A stretch of DNA of 64,000 bases, from positions 186,001 through 250,000 of the forward strand of contig NZ_JAVFJJ010000003.1 in NCBI RefSeq assembly GCF_030908245.1. Reading direction: 5' to 3'. Positions 53,680 to 61,368 of the stretch are shown piece after piece (positions within the stretch are counted from its first letter, which is position 1; every line of letters starts with the position of its first letter). A program made the position numbers and the translations under genes. A model generated the notes under the pieces. That model saw only the letters and a program-made list of their open reading frames with translations, was not told the origin of the DNA and did not search any database. This DNA comes from Sinomonas sp. ASV322 (lineage in GTDB: Bacteria > Actinomycetota > Actinomycetes > Actinomycetales > Micrococcaceae).

Positions 53680-53880
53680 ATGGCAGTGGCGCACGACGCC
53701 AAGCACAAGCAGTCCCGCCGCGAGAGGCAGATCGCCCCCTCGCGCCGTCCCGCGTCGGTGAGCCCGGAGGACCGCAGGGTGCAGATCGCCGCGGCCAGGG
53801 CGCGCATCGAGATCGACAAGCTGACCGGCGACGCCACCCCCGACTGGATTATCGCCCTGTCCAAGGAACAGCCCGAGTAG
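53680..53880 (+). CDS. Small basic protein of unknown function
   Basis: 66 aa from ATG 53680 (MAVAHDAKHKQSRRERQ); an in-frame ATG at 53605 overlapping the oxidoreductase stop would give 91 aa. Highly charged and Arg-rich first half, then one predicted helix (DRRVQIAAARARIEIDKLTG) and a short tail with TPDWIIALSKEQPE. No family recognised. It is closed by a perfect hairpin, which supports a real transcription unit. Confidence 0.6.
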   Translation: MAVAHDAKHKQSRRERQIAPSRRPASVSPEDRRVQIAAARARIEIDKLTGDATPDWIIALSKEQPE

Positions 53881-53912
53881 CGGGCGCCCGCTGAGTTGGC
53901 TGATCGTACACA

Positions 53913-53953
53913 GACGACGGCGCCGCCCACCTGAGGTGAGCGGCGCCGTCGTC
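53913..53953. terminator. Bidirectional hairpin between convergent genes
   Basis: GACGACGGCGCCGC (53913-53926) pairs perfectly with GCGGCGCCGTCGTC (53940-53953); inside, CACCT/AGGTG extends it. GTTCG follows. It separates the small basic protein from the leftward importer operon. Confidence 0.8.
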
Positions 53954-53989
53954 GTTCGCTGCTTTGCTTCGTGAAGCGGCCCGGAAGGG

Positions 53990-55336
53990 TCAGGCCGTGA
54001 GCTTCGGCTTGACGTCCTTCTCGTAGATGCCCTGGAGGGTCTTCTTGAGCGCGGACATCTCAGACTTGACGTCGCCCTGCTGGGTGAGGATCTTCGCCGC
54101 GGTCTTGCCCATCTCCTGATCGGCGCCCGGGAGGAACGCGCGCGCGTTGTCCTGGACACGCGTGACGGCGAGCTGGTCGATCGCCGTCTGGATCTGCGGC
54201 GTCTTGGCGAGGACGGCCGTCATATCGGCGGACTTGCGCACGGGCATGTAGCCGGTCGCGGCCGAGAACAGGGCGGCGTTCTCGGGCTCGCCGACGAACT
54301 TGATGAATGTCGCGGCCGCGAGCTGCTGCTCCTTCGAGATGCCGGACGGGATGCCCAGGCCGGCGCCGCCGGTGGGGCAGACGTTCGTCGTCGCCTTGGG
54401 GCCGCCCGGGAGGAAGCCGACACCGACGTTGAACTTGGCGTTCTTGAGGACGCCCACGAGCGAGCCCGTCGACGCGAGGGTGGCCGAGGCGATGCCCGCC
54501 GCGAAGTCGTCGGCCTGGTCCTTCGACGAGACGCCGGCCCACTTGCCCTTGTATACCGTGTCCTGGATCCACTGCATCGCGGCCACGGCGTCGTCGGAGT
54601 CGCACGTGATGTCCCAGTCCTTCGACCAGCCCGTGCCCCAGCCCCACAGGTTGTTCTGCATCGTCCACCCGGCGTAGCCCGCCATCGGACCGTACTGGAA
54701 CGCACGCTGGGCCAGCCCGGCAGCCATGAGCTTCGGGGCCCACTCGCCGAACTCGTCCCACGTCTTCGGGGCGCGGTCCGGGAGGCCCGCGGCCTTGAAG
54801 TGGTCCTTGTTGTAGTAGAACAGCGGGGTCGAGCGCGCGTACGGCATGGCCCACTGCTTGCCGCCGTACTGGTAGTCCTTCACGAGCGAGTCGCGGTAGT
54901 CGCTCACCTGAACGCCGAGCTGCTTGATGAGCGCGTCCACCGGAATGATGTTGCCGTTGATGTAGTAGCGGAACCACCACACGTCGGAGAGGACGACGAC
55001 GGCCGGGAGCCCGGACTTCGCGGCCTGGGCGGTCTGGAACTTCTGCGCGATGTCCTCGTAGGACGAGCCCGCCGTCACGAGGTTGACCGTGATGCCGGGG
55101 TTGGCCGCCTGGAACTTCTCGACGAGCTGCTTCTCGACGTCCTGCGACTTTCCGGGGTGGTTCGTCCAGAAGTCGATGCTTGCGGCCGGCTTCACGCCGC
55201 TGAAGTCGGCGTCCGCCGTCTTGGTCGCGCCCGCGCCGCCCGAGGTGTCGGGACCGCCGCACGCGGCGAGGGCGAGGGATCCGGCGCCAGCGCCGGTGAG
55301 GGCCAGGAAGTGCCGGCGGGGGAGGGGGAATGACAT
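53990..55336 (-). CDS. UgpB-like extracellular solute-binding lipoprotein
   Basis: 448 aa from ATG 55336. N-terminus has twin arginines (PRRHFLALTGAG) and a lipobox LALAAC, so it is probably a Tat-exported lipoprotein. Family 1 binding-protein motifs match the UgpB class: STPLFYYNKDHFKAAGLPDR, APKTWDEFGEWAPKLMAAG, STGSLVGVLKNAKFNVGVGF and PENAALFSAATGYMPV. Ligand could be glycerol-3-phosphate, a glycerophosphodiester or a sugar. Third gene of a leftward permease-permease-receptor operon. Confidence 0.88.
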   Translation of the reverse strand: MSFPLPRRHFLALTGAGAGSLALAACGGPDTSGGAGATKTADADFSGVKPAASIDFWTNHPGKSQDVEKQLVEKFQAANPGITVNLVTAGSSYEDIAQKFQTAQAAKSGLPAVVVLSDVWWFRYYINGNIIPVDALIKQLGVQVSDYRDSLVKDYQYGGKQWAMPYARSTPLFYYNKDHFKAAGLPDRAPKTWDEFGEWAPKLMAAGLAQRAFQYGPMAGYAGWTMQNNLWGWGTGWSKDWDITCDSDDAVAAMQWIQDTVYKGKWAGVSSKDQADDFAAGIASATLASTGSLVGVLKNAKFNVGVGFLPGGPKATTNVCPTGGAGLGIPSGISKEQQLAAATFIKFVGEPENAALFSAATGYMPVRKSADMTAVLAKTPQIQTAIDQLAVTRVQDNARAFLPGADQEMGKTAAKILTQQGDVKSEMSALKKTLQGIYEKDVKPKLTA

Positions 55337-55395
55337 GGTGCGCCTTTCAGGGTGGATGGGTGCGAAGGGGAGGGAGGGTGGGTGAGGAGGCACAG

Positions 55396-56301
55396 CTAGT
55401 TGGAGACGCTGCCCTGGGTCAGGCCCGCGACGATGTAGCGCTGGAGCATCGCGAAGATGACGAGGACGGGCAGGATGACGAGGACGGCGCCGGCCATGAG
55501 GATGCCCCAGCCCGAACCCGTGTTTCCCTCGGAGTTCTGGAGCAGCGTGAGGCCCACGGGCAGCGTCATGGTCTCGGGGCGGTCCGTGATGATGAGCGGC
55601 CAGATGTAGTCGTTCCACTCGTTGACGATCGTCACGAGCGCGACGGTGGCGATGGACGGCAGCGAGACGGGCGCGACGATCCGCCACAGCCGGCGCCAGT
55701 GCCCCGCGCCGTCGATCTCGGCGGCCTCGAGGATTGAGCTCGGGAGGGTCATGAAGTGCTGGCGGAGGAGGAACGTGCCAAACGCGGTGCCGAGGCCCGG
55801 CAGGATGATCCCCCACAGGGTGTTCTTCCCGCCGATGCCCGCGATGAGCACGTAGTTCGGCAGGATCGCGACTTGCGGCGGGACCATGAGCGCGACGAGG
55901 ATCAGGATGAAGATGACGTTCTTGAAGGGGAACCGCACGAACACGAGCGCGTAGGCCGTCAGGATCGCCAGCGTGACCTTGATGGCCGAGCCGACGAACG
56001 TGACGATCGCCGAGTTGAGGAAGAACCGCCCGAACGGCACGGTCGTCATGGCCTCCGCGTAGTTCTGGCCGTAGAGCTGCTCGGGGAGGATCTTCAAGTC
56101 CGTCGTGACGATCTCGCCGGGGGTCTTGAACGAGCTCAGCACCATCCACGCGAGCGGCAGGAACACGATGAGGGTCGCCAGGACGAGCGGGATGTACCCG
56201 CCGGCGATGGTCTTCGCGAAGTTGGCCTTCGAGAAGAGGCGGTCGCGGGCCGGAATGCGGTCGGCCGCTGGGGAGGGGGCGATGGTCGCGGGAGCGCTCA
56301 T
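55396..56301 (-). CDS. Carbohydrate ABC transporter permease (UgpE/MalG-like)
   Basis: 301 aa from ATG 56301, which overlaps the upstream permease stop (ATGA). Six membrane segments and the EAA loop EAAEIDGAGHWRRLWRIVAP that docks the ATPase; C-terminus AMLQRYIVAGLTQGSVS is typical of the UgpE/MalG class. Forms the heterodimeric channel with the next protein. Confidence 0.92.
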   Translation of the reverse strand: MSAPATIAPSPAADRIPARDRLFSKANFAKTIAGGYIPLVLATLIVFLPLAWMVLSSFKTPGEIVTTDLKILPEQLYGQNYAEAMTTVPFGRFFLNSAIVTFVGSAIKVTLAILTAYALVFVRFPFKNVIFILILVALMVPPQVAILPNYVLIAGIGGKNTLWGIILPGLGTAFGTFLLRQHFMTLPSSILEAAEIDGAGHWRRLWRIVAPVSLPSIATVALVTIVNEWNDYIWPLIITDRPETMTLPVGLTLLQNSEGNTGSGWGILMAGAVLVILPVLVIFAMLQRYIVAGLTQGSVSN

Positions 56302-57242
56302 GCGTAGTGCACCTTCTTCTCGACGAAGCGGACCTGGACCACGGTGACGATGAGCAGGATCGCGAACAGGATCACCGAGATCGACGCCGAGTATCCGGCG
56401 CGGTTGTAGGCGCCGAACGCCTGGAGGTACGCCTCGTAGATGAGCGTGCTCGTGCCGTTCCCAAGCGGGGTCATGATCCGGATGAGGTCGAAGGCCTGCA
56501 GGCTCGAGAGGATCGTCGTGATCAGGAGGAAGAACGTCGTCGGGGACAGGAGCGGGAGCGCCATGTTCCAGAACCGCCGCACCGCTCCCGCGCCGTCGAG
56601 CGCCGCGGCCTCCATGACGTCGTTCGGAAGCGACTGGAGCCCCGCGAGGTAGACGACCGCGCAATAGCCCAGGTTCTTCCACACGTAGACGATCGTGACC
56701 ATGGTGAGCGCTAGCTGCGGGTCGTTGAACCATTCGGGGCTCTTGCCCCCGAGCCCCCTCAGCATCCACGCGAGGACCCCGTATCCCGGGTCGAAGATGA
56801 ACATCCAGACGAGGCCGACGCCGACCCCCGACAGCACGTACGGGGCGAAGACCGCGGCCCGGGCGAACGTCGTGCCGCGCACCTTGGAGTTCAGCGCGAG
56901 CGCAACGAGCAGGCCCAGCACCATCGACAGGCCGACGGTGAACACGGTGAACACCGCCGTCGTGCCGAGGACGCGCGGGGCGTCGTCGCTCGTGAAGAAC
57001 GTGACGTAGTTGTCGAGCCCGACAACGCGTGCCGTCGTCGAGCCGAGCGTCCAGTCGAGCGTCGAATACTGCATGTTCGCGAAGAGCGGCCGATACGTGA
57101 AGACCGCGATGAGGATGAGGTTCGGCAACGCCATCGCGAGGAATATGAAGAAGTCCCGGCGGCTCCGCGCCGACCACCTCGGGCGGCGCGGCGGCGCCCC
57201 CTCGGCGACCGCAACAGGACGGTCAAGCTCAAGTTTGCTCAT
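56298..57242 (-). CDS. Carbohydrate ABC transporter permease (UgpA/MalF-like)
   Basis: 314 aa from ATG 57242 (MSKLELDRPVAVAEG); the longer frame to 57779 runs over the divergent gene and is rejected. Six membrane segments and EAA loop EAAALDGAGAVRRFWNMALP. First gene of the operon. No ATPase gene adjoins, so it must use a shared ATPase (MsmK/UgpC type) encoded elsewhere, which is common in actinobacteria. Confidence 0.92.
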   Translation of the reverse strand: MSKLELDRPVAVAEGAPPRRPRWSARSRRDFFIFLAMALPNLILIAVFTYRPLFANMQYSTLDWTLGSTTARVVGLDNYVTFFTSDDAPRVLGTTAVFTVFTVGLSMVLGLLVALALNSKVRGTTFARAAVFAPYVLSGVGVGLVWMFIFDPGYGVLAWMLRGLGGKSPEWFNDPQLALTMVTIVYVWKNLGYCAVVYLAGLQSLPNDVMEAAALDGAGAVRRFWNMALPLLSPTTFFLLITTILSSLQAFDLIRIMTPLGNGTSTLIYEAYLQAFGAYNRAGYSASISVILFAILLIVTVVQVRFVEKKVHYA

Positions 57243-57350
57243 GATTGATTGGTGCTCCTCACCGTGGCCCCCACCGCAGATCTCAGGCACCGCGCAGCGA
57301 CGCCGCAACGGTGGCATCCAACAGTGCAGCACAGTCCTTGGCCCCGAAAA

Positions 57351-57408
57351 TCCGAGAACTGGGATTCTCGGAAAGAGTTCCGCGGCGCGTAGCCAAGAGT
57401 TAACTCTT
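57351..57408. promoter_or_regulatory. Stacked dyads in the ugp/peptidase divergent region
   Basis: TCCGAGAA (57351-57358) and TTCTCGGA (57365-57372) form a perfect 8+6+8 inverted repeat; GGAA-AGAG-TTCC (57370-57381) overlaps its right side; AAGAGTTAACTCTT (57395-57408) is a perfect 14-base palindrome followed by a T-rich run. This is the most AT-rich patch for several kilobases. Likely operators for the importer and/or the peptidase gene. Confidence 0.55.
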
Positions 57409-57456
57409 TGTTTTTTTCGAAGACGATTCGGCTGAGACGTGCGGCACAATGTCCCC

Positions 57457-58476
57457 ATGGGATCCCTTCTTGACGTCCCCGGGATGCGGGTGGGCCACGC
57501 CCAGCGCGTCGGCGATGGCTGGCTCACAGGCGTGACAGCGGTCCTCGCGCCGCCGGGATCTGCAGGCGGCGTCGACGTGCGGGGCGGCGGGCCGGGCACC
57601 AGCGAGACGGATGCCCTCGACCCCTCGACGCTCGCCCAGAACGTCGACGGCGTTGCGCTGTGCGGGGGAAGCGCGTACGGTCTCGCGGCCGCGGCGGGGG
57701 TCCAGTTGTTCTTGGAGTCCGAAGGACAGGGCTTTGGCGTCTTCGGCGGCGTCGTGCCGATCGTTCCGGCGGCCGTCATCTTCGACCTCGGCCGGGGCGG
57801 CGATTTCTCGAAGCGGCCGGACGCGGCGATGGGCTACGAGGCCGCGGCAGCCGCCGTCTCGGCGGGGCAAGCGGACGACGGCGCCCTCCGAGGCTGCGTA
57901 GGCGCCGGCACCGGGGCGGTGCTCGCCCGGGGCCGCTTCAAGGGCGGCGTGGGGATGGCTTCCGTCGCGATTCCGGGTGGCCCGGTTCCGGGCCCGCCCG
58001 GCGGGCCCGAGGTCGTGCTGCCCGAGGGACTCGTGGTGGGCGCCCTTGCCGTCGTCAATGCCGCGGGAGCGCCGGTCTTCCCTGGCGAGTCACCCCTCGG
58101 TGAGCCGGCAGTGACGGGCGCCCCGGCGCCGTCGTCCGCCGATAGGTCTCTCAACACGACGCTGGCAGTCGTCGCGACCAATGCGGCCCTGACGCCCGCC
58201 GAGTGCAAGCGGACGGCGACGGCCGCGCATGCCGGGCTCGCCCGAGCGCTCAACCCGGCCCACACGCTCGTCGACGGCGACACCGTCTTCGCCCTCTCGA
58301 CGGGCGCCATCGGGATGGACCGGTCACGGGACGCCGAGCGGATCGCCGTCCTGATGTCCGTTCAGATCGCGGCCGCAGAGGCGGTTCGACTCGCGATCCT
58401 CGACGGGGTCCGGTCCGCAACTGCCGTCTCGACGCCGGCGGGAACCTGGGAGCCGTACCCCGCGCCACCGGCGTGA
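57457..58476 (+). CDS. P1 (DmpA/S58) family peptidase
   Basis: 339 aa from ATG 57457 (MGSLLDVPGMRVGHAQRVGD). Family landmarks: VGHAQ near the N-terminus, TAVLAPPGSAGGVDVRGGGP, LCGGSAYGLAAAAGVQ, and the autoproteolytic junction LNTTLAVVATNAALTPAECK, where the second Thr would be the new N-terminal nucleophile. Members are cytoplasmic aminopeptidases or amidases that self-cleave into alpha and beta chains. Substrate unknown. Divergent from the importer, sharing the dyad-rich region. Confidence 0.88.
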   Translation: MGSLLDVPGMRVGHAQRVGDGWLTGVTAVLAPPGSAGGVDVRGGGPGTSETDALDPSTLAQNVDGVALCGGSAYGLAAAAGVQLFLESEGQGFGVFGGVVPIVPAAVIFDLGRGGDFSKRPDAAMGYEAAAAAVSAGQADDGALRGCVGAGTGAVLARGRFKGGVGMASVAIPGGPVPGPPGGPEVVLPEGLVVGALAVVNAAGAPVFPGESPLGEPAVTGAPAPSSADRSLNTTLAVVATNAALTPAECKRTATAAHAGLARALNPAHTLVDGDTVFALSTGAIGMDRSRDAERIAVLMSVQIAAAEAVRLAILDGVRSATAVSTPAGTWEPYPAPPA

Positions 58477-58531
58477 GCCGGCGTAGGACTCTCACCACGT
58501 TCCGGCGGCCCAACGCGGTGCGCCGCGTTGA

Positions 58532-58557
58532 GACGTCGGCGAGTTGCGCCGTCGTCC
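58532..58557 (+). terminator. Hairpin after the P1 peptidase gene
   Basis: GACGTCGGCG (58532-58541) pairs with CGCCGTCGTC (58548-58557) with one T-T mismatch; loop AGTTG. It is followed by CGCCTGAG, as at some other sites with this arm. Confidence 0.5.
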
Positions 58558-58649
58558 GCCTGAGAACTGGTGAGACTCCGGCGTCGGAGTTATCCACATA
58601 GGCCCCGGGGAACGGCCCGAATGGGTCGGCTCCGCGACACGATGACGTC

Positions 58650-59504
58650 ATGGAGTCTGTGACAGCGCTTCTGCGCGACCGCGGCGGCATCGCCCGGACG
58701 CGTCAGCTCCTCGAGGCCGGCGCCCGCGAGCGCGATCTGGCTCGAGCCGTCGCGGCCGGATTGGTGGACCGGGTGCGGCCCGGAATCTACAGTGTTCCGG
58801 AGGCCGACCCCGTGCTGGTCCGCTGTGTTGCGACCAATTCACGGCTCACGTGTCTCTCCGCCGCCGAGCATTACGGCCTCTGGATGCTGCGGAAGCCGGA
58901 CAAGGTCCACGTGCTGAGGCCCGATGGCGCCTTCGCGTCCGAGCGGGCCGTGGTCCACCGGAGGAGCTGGGTGCCAGGGGAGCCGGCAGCGTGGATCGCC
59001 TCCAAAGCGGACGTTCTTCTCCATGCCCTCGGGTGCCTGCCCGAGCTGGAGGCGCTGGTTCTGGTTGAGTCGGCCTCCCGGCAGGGCTTCTCCTTGGATT
59101 TTCTCCGCGACCGGCTGCCCGGACGGAGGAACGCGGCGGCTCGCCGAGTCCTCGATCTCGTCGACGTCGGGTCCGAGTCGCTGCTCGAGACCCTCGCTCG
59201 CACCCATCTCCGCCGGGCTGGCTTCCACGTGCAGCCGCAGGTCGACGTTCGCGGGGTCGGATCGATGGATCTCCTCGTCGAGAGTTGCGTGGATGTTGAG
59301 ACCGACGGGAAGGAGCACGAGGCGCCCAGCCGTCGGTTCAAGGATTATCGGCGCGACAACGTCGCGCAGTCCCTTGGCTTTGCGGTGGCGCGCTTCGTCT
59401 ACGCCGACATCGTCCATCGACCGGAGGACTTCGTGCGGCAGGTGACCGCGGTAGTTGAAACCCGCCTTGCGCTGGGGGGACTTCCGAGGCTCGACGAGCT
59501 GTAG
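58650..59504 (+). CDS. AbiEi-like domain plus DUF559/Vsr-like nuclease-fold protein
   Basis: 284 aa. N-terminal winged-helix half (IARTRQLLEAGARERDLARA and DRVRPGIYSVPEAD) resembles the AbiEi antitoxin N-terminal domain. The C-terminal half has a PD-(D/E)xK arrangement: SESLLETLARTHLRRAGFHV, then MDLLVES and VDVETDGKEHE, then RFKDYRRDNVAQSLG, as in DUF559/Vsr-like proteins. Such fusions are frequent and often multicopy in Micrococcales. No AbiEii nucleotidyltransferase toxin gene is adjacent. Nuclease activity and defence role are inference. Confidence 0.75.
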   Translation: MESVTALLRDRGGIARTRQLLEAGARERDLARAVAAGLVDRVRPGIYSVPEADPVLVRCVATNSRLTCLSAAEHYGLWMLRKPDKVHVLRPDGAFASERAVVHRRSWVPGEPAAWIASKADVLLHALGCLPELEALVLVESASRQGFSLDFLRDRLPGRRNAAARRVLDLVDVGSESLLETLARTHLRRAGFHVQPQVDVRGVGSMDLLVESCVDVETDGKEHEAPSRRFKDYRRDNVAQSLGFAVARFVYADIVHRPEDFVRQVTAVVETRLALGGLPRLDEL

Positions 59505-59525
59505 GAGTCCCACCAGCTCTCAGCG

Positions 59526-59551
59526 CACGACGGCGGTGCTCCGCCGGCGTG
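59526..59551 (+). terminator. Hairpin after the AbiEi/DUF559 gene
   Basis: CACGACGGCGG (59526-59536) pairs with CCGCCGGCGTG (59541-59551) around TGCT, with one A-G mismatch. Member of the ACGACGGCG hairpin set. Confidence 0.5.
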
Positions 59552-59698
59552 GCGGCCGAACTCGCCGACGCCGGGCTGCTGAAAGTGGTGAAGGTCCGAC
59601 GGCGGCCGCGCCGGGAGCAGGCCGTGTACGAGAGGTCGACTGGCGTCGCGGTGTACGAGAGGTCGACTGGCGTCGCCGTGTACCATAGGCGGATTTAA
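59549..59698 (+). pseudogene. Possible remnant of a small regulator ORF with in-frame 27-bp repeat
   Basis: A GTG-to-TAA frame of 49 codons. Its start ([20 protein letters not shown]) resembles the wing region of an ArsR/TrmB-type regulator, after which the 9-residue unit VYERSTGVA is repeated and the frame stops. No RBS. It may be a decayed gene fragment extended by tandem duplication, or not coding at all. Confidence 0.25.
59624..59683 (+). repeat. 27-bp tandem repeat upstream of infA
   Basis: Units begin at 59624, 59651 and 59678 (GTGTAC), 27 bases apart. Copies one and two are identical over 26 bases (GTGTACGAGAGGTCGACTGG then CGTCGC); the third is truncated after six bases. It ends about ten bases before the candidate infA -35. 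The rest of the 336-base gap shows only the hairpin and promoter listed. Confidence 0.85.
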
Positions 59699-59723
59699 CT
59701 TCCCGGCCGAGGTGGCGTACAGT
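59695..59723 (+). promoter_or_regulatory. Candidate infA promoter
   Basis: -35 TTAACT (59695-59700) and -10 TACAGT (59718-59723) with a 17-base spacer, 117 bases before infA. Confidence 0.5.
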
Positions 59724-59840
59724 TGTGTGTTGGCTGTCGGCCCAGTCGTGCCCTTTTCGGGGTGGCTGCCGCCGGCCGAATCAATCAATGAAGACCACGG
59801 GGCGCACGTGTGCCCGGTGGCACGACAGATAGCGGAGGCT

Positions 59841-60062
59841 ATGGCCAAGAAGGACGGTGTCATCGAGATCGAGGGCGTCGTGACTGAAGCGCTGCCCAAC
59901 GCGATGTTCCGCGTTGAGCTGACGAACAAGCACGTCGTGCTCGCACACATCTCCGGGAAGATGCGTCAGCACTACATCCGAATCCTCCCCGAGGACCGCG
60001 TGGTGGTGGAGCTCAGCCCTTACGACCTGACCCGCGGCCGGATCGTCTACCGCTACAAGTAA
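59841..60062 (+). CDS. infA: Translation initiation factor IF-1
   Basis: 73 aa from ATG 59841 with GGAGG three to seven bases upstream; the in-frame extension to 59712 is not conserved. [40 protein letters not shown], and [13 protein letters not shown]. Blocks the A site during initiation. Heads the infA-rpmJ-rpsM-rpsK-rpoA-rplQ cluster. Confidence 0.98.
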   Translation: MAKKDGVIEIEGVVTEALPNAMFRVELTNKHVVLAHISGKMRQHYIRILPEDRVVVELSPYDLTRGRIVYRYK

Positions 60063-60126
60063 GCAGCGCGGCCGGGGGCACCCGGCCGTCTTTGCTGACC
60101 ACCTGCAGAACACGCAAAGGAAAGCC

Positions 60127-60240
60127 ATGAAGGTCAAGCCGAGCGTCAAGCAGATCTGCGACAAGTGCAAGGTGATCCGCCGTAACGGCCGGGTCATGGT
60201 GATCTGCGAGAACCCGCGCCACAAGCAGCGCCAGGGCTGA
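60127..60240 (+). CDS. rpmJ: 50S ribosomal protein L36
   Basis: 37 aa (ATG 60127, TGA 60240), short enough to be missed by length cut-offs. [20 protein letters not shown] with the zinc-ribbon ligands C11, C14, C27 and H32 retained, so this is the zinc-binding (C+) form. RBS AAAGGAAAG upstream. Confidence 0.97.
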   Translation: MKVKPSVKQICDKCKVIRRNGRVMVICENPRHKQRQG

Positions 60241-60424
60241 TTTCCCTTCGGGGAAGCAGTCAGGGCGGGCGCCCACGCAATAACTAGATAGAAGGCAGCA
60301 CAAGCTGCGCTGGGACGAAATTGAGAGCCCGGACAGCTAACCCCCGGCCCGGAGGCTGGGGCCGCACAGCACAGTGCGGGTGTACTGCCTACGACCTCCG
60401 GACAACACAAGGAGAACCGCCACT

Positions 60425-60802
60425 ATGGCTCGTCTCGCTGGCGTTGACATTCCCCGCGAAAAGCGGCTGGAAATCGCGCTTACTTACATCTACGGCGTGG
60501 GTCGCACCCGTGCGAAGGAGACGCTCGCTGCTACCGGCATCAGCCCTGACGTCCGCGTGAAGGACCTCACGGACGCCGAGCTGGTCCAGCTGCGTGACTA
60601 CATCGAGGGCAACTACAAGGTTGAGGGTGACCTTCGCCGCGAAGTGGCCGCCGACATCCGCCGCAAGGTCGAGATCGGCAGCTACGAGGGCCTGCGTCAC
60701 CGCAAGGGCCTTCCGGTGCGCGGCCAGCGCACCAAGACCAACGCCCGTACCCGCAAGGGTCCGAAGCGGACCGTCGCCGGCAAGAAGAAGGCCGGCCGCT
60801 GA
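60425..60802 (+). CDS. rpsM: 30S ribosomal protein S13
   Basis: 125 aa from ATG 60425 ([20 protein letters not shown]) with AAGGAG upstream. Contains [40 protein letters not shown] and [15 protein letters not shown]. Contacts P-site tRNA and L5. The 184-base spacer after rpmJ includes small G/C hairpins that could be regulatory. Confidence 0.98.
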   Translation: MARLAGVDIPREKRLEIALTYIYGVGRTRAKETLAATGISPDVRVKDLTDAELVQLRDYIEGNYKVEGDLRREVAADIRRKVEIGSYEGLRHRKGLPVRGQRTKTNARTRKGPKRTVAGKKKAGR

Positions 60803-60836
60803 TAGCGGCTAGCGTCACCAAGAAGTAGGAGACCTC

Positions 60837-61241
60837 ATGCCCCCGAAGACTCGTGCGACCTCGGTCCGCAAGCCGCGTCGCAAGGACAAGAAGAACATCG
60901 CGCTCGGCCAGGCGCACATCAAGAGCACGTTCAACAACACGATCGTCTCGATCACCGACCCCTCGGGCGCCGTGATCTCGTGGGCCTCGGCCGGCGAGGT
61001 CGGCTTCAAGGGCTCGCGCAAGTCCACGCCGTACGCGGCACAGCAGGCCGCGGAGTCGGCCGCGAAGCGTGCGCAGGAGCACGGCCTCCGCAAGGTCGAC
61101 GTGTTCGTGAAGGGCCCGGGCTCGGGCCGCGAGACCGCGATCCGCGCGCTCCAGGCCGCCGGCCTCGAGGTTGGCTCCATCCAGGACGTCACCCCGAGCG
61201 CCCACAACGGCTGCCGCCCGCCGAAGCGCCGCCGCGTCTAA
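60837..61241 (+). CDS. rpsK: 30S ribosomal protein S11
   Basis: 134 aa. [60 protein letters not shown] and [18 protein letters not shown]. Platform protein. The rpsD gene that many actinobacteria carry between rpsK and rpoA is absent. Confidence 0.98.
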   Translation: MPPKTRATSVRKPRRKDKKNIALGQAHIKSTFNNTIVSITDPSGAVISWASAGEVGFKGSRKSTPYAAQQAAESAAKRAQEHGLRKVDVFVKGPGSGRETAIRALQAAGLEVGSIQDVTPSAHNGCRPPKRRRV

Positions 61242-61258
61242 CTGGTTGTCGATGGGCC

Positions 61259-61289
61259 TGGCCGGCCGTGGGGGAACCGCGGCCGGCCA
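61259..61289 (+). terminator. Hairpin between rpsK and rpoA
   Basis: TGGCCGGCCG (61259-61268) pairs with CGGCCGGCCA (61280-61289), 11-base loop, no T-tract. Probably a partial terminator or processing site at the point where rpsD is missing. Confidence 0.5.
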
Positions 61290-61368
61290 CCGGTCCGTTA
61301 CTTAGTCAGACCGTTTTCCATCCATCTGTGTTGCGTCATATAGCGGATGCTCGCTGAAAGGAAACTCC

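Noticed and set aside
57395-57420. AAGAGTTAACTCTT plus T-run as an intrinsic terminator
   Set aside because: The stem would have only five pairs around TTAA, and no gene ends upstream on that strand; an operator palindrome is more likely.
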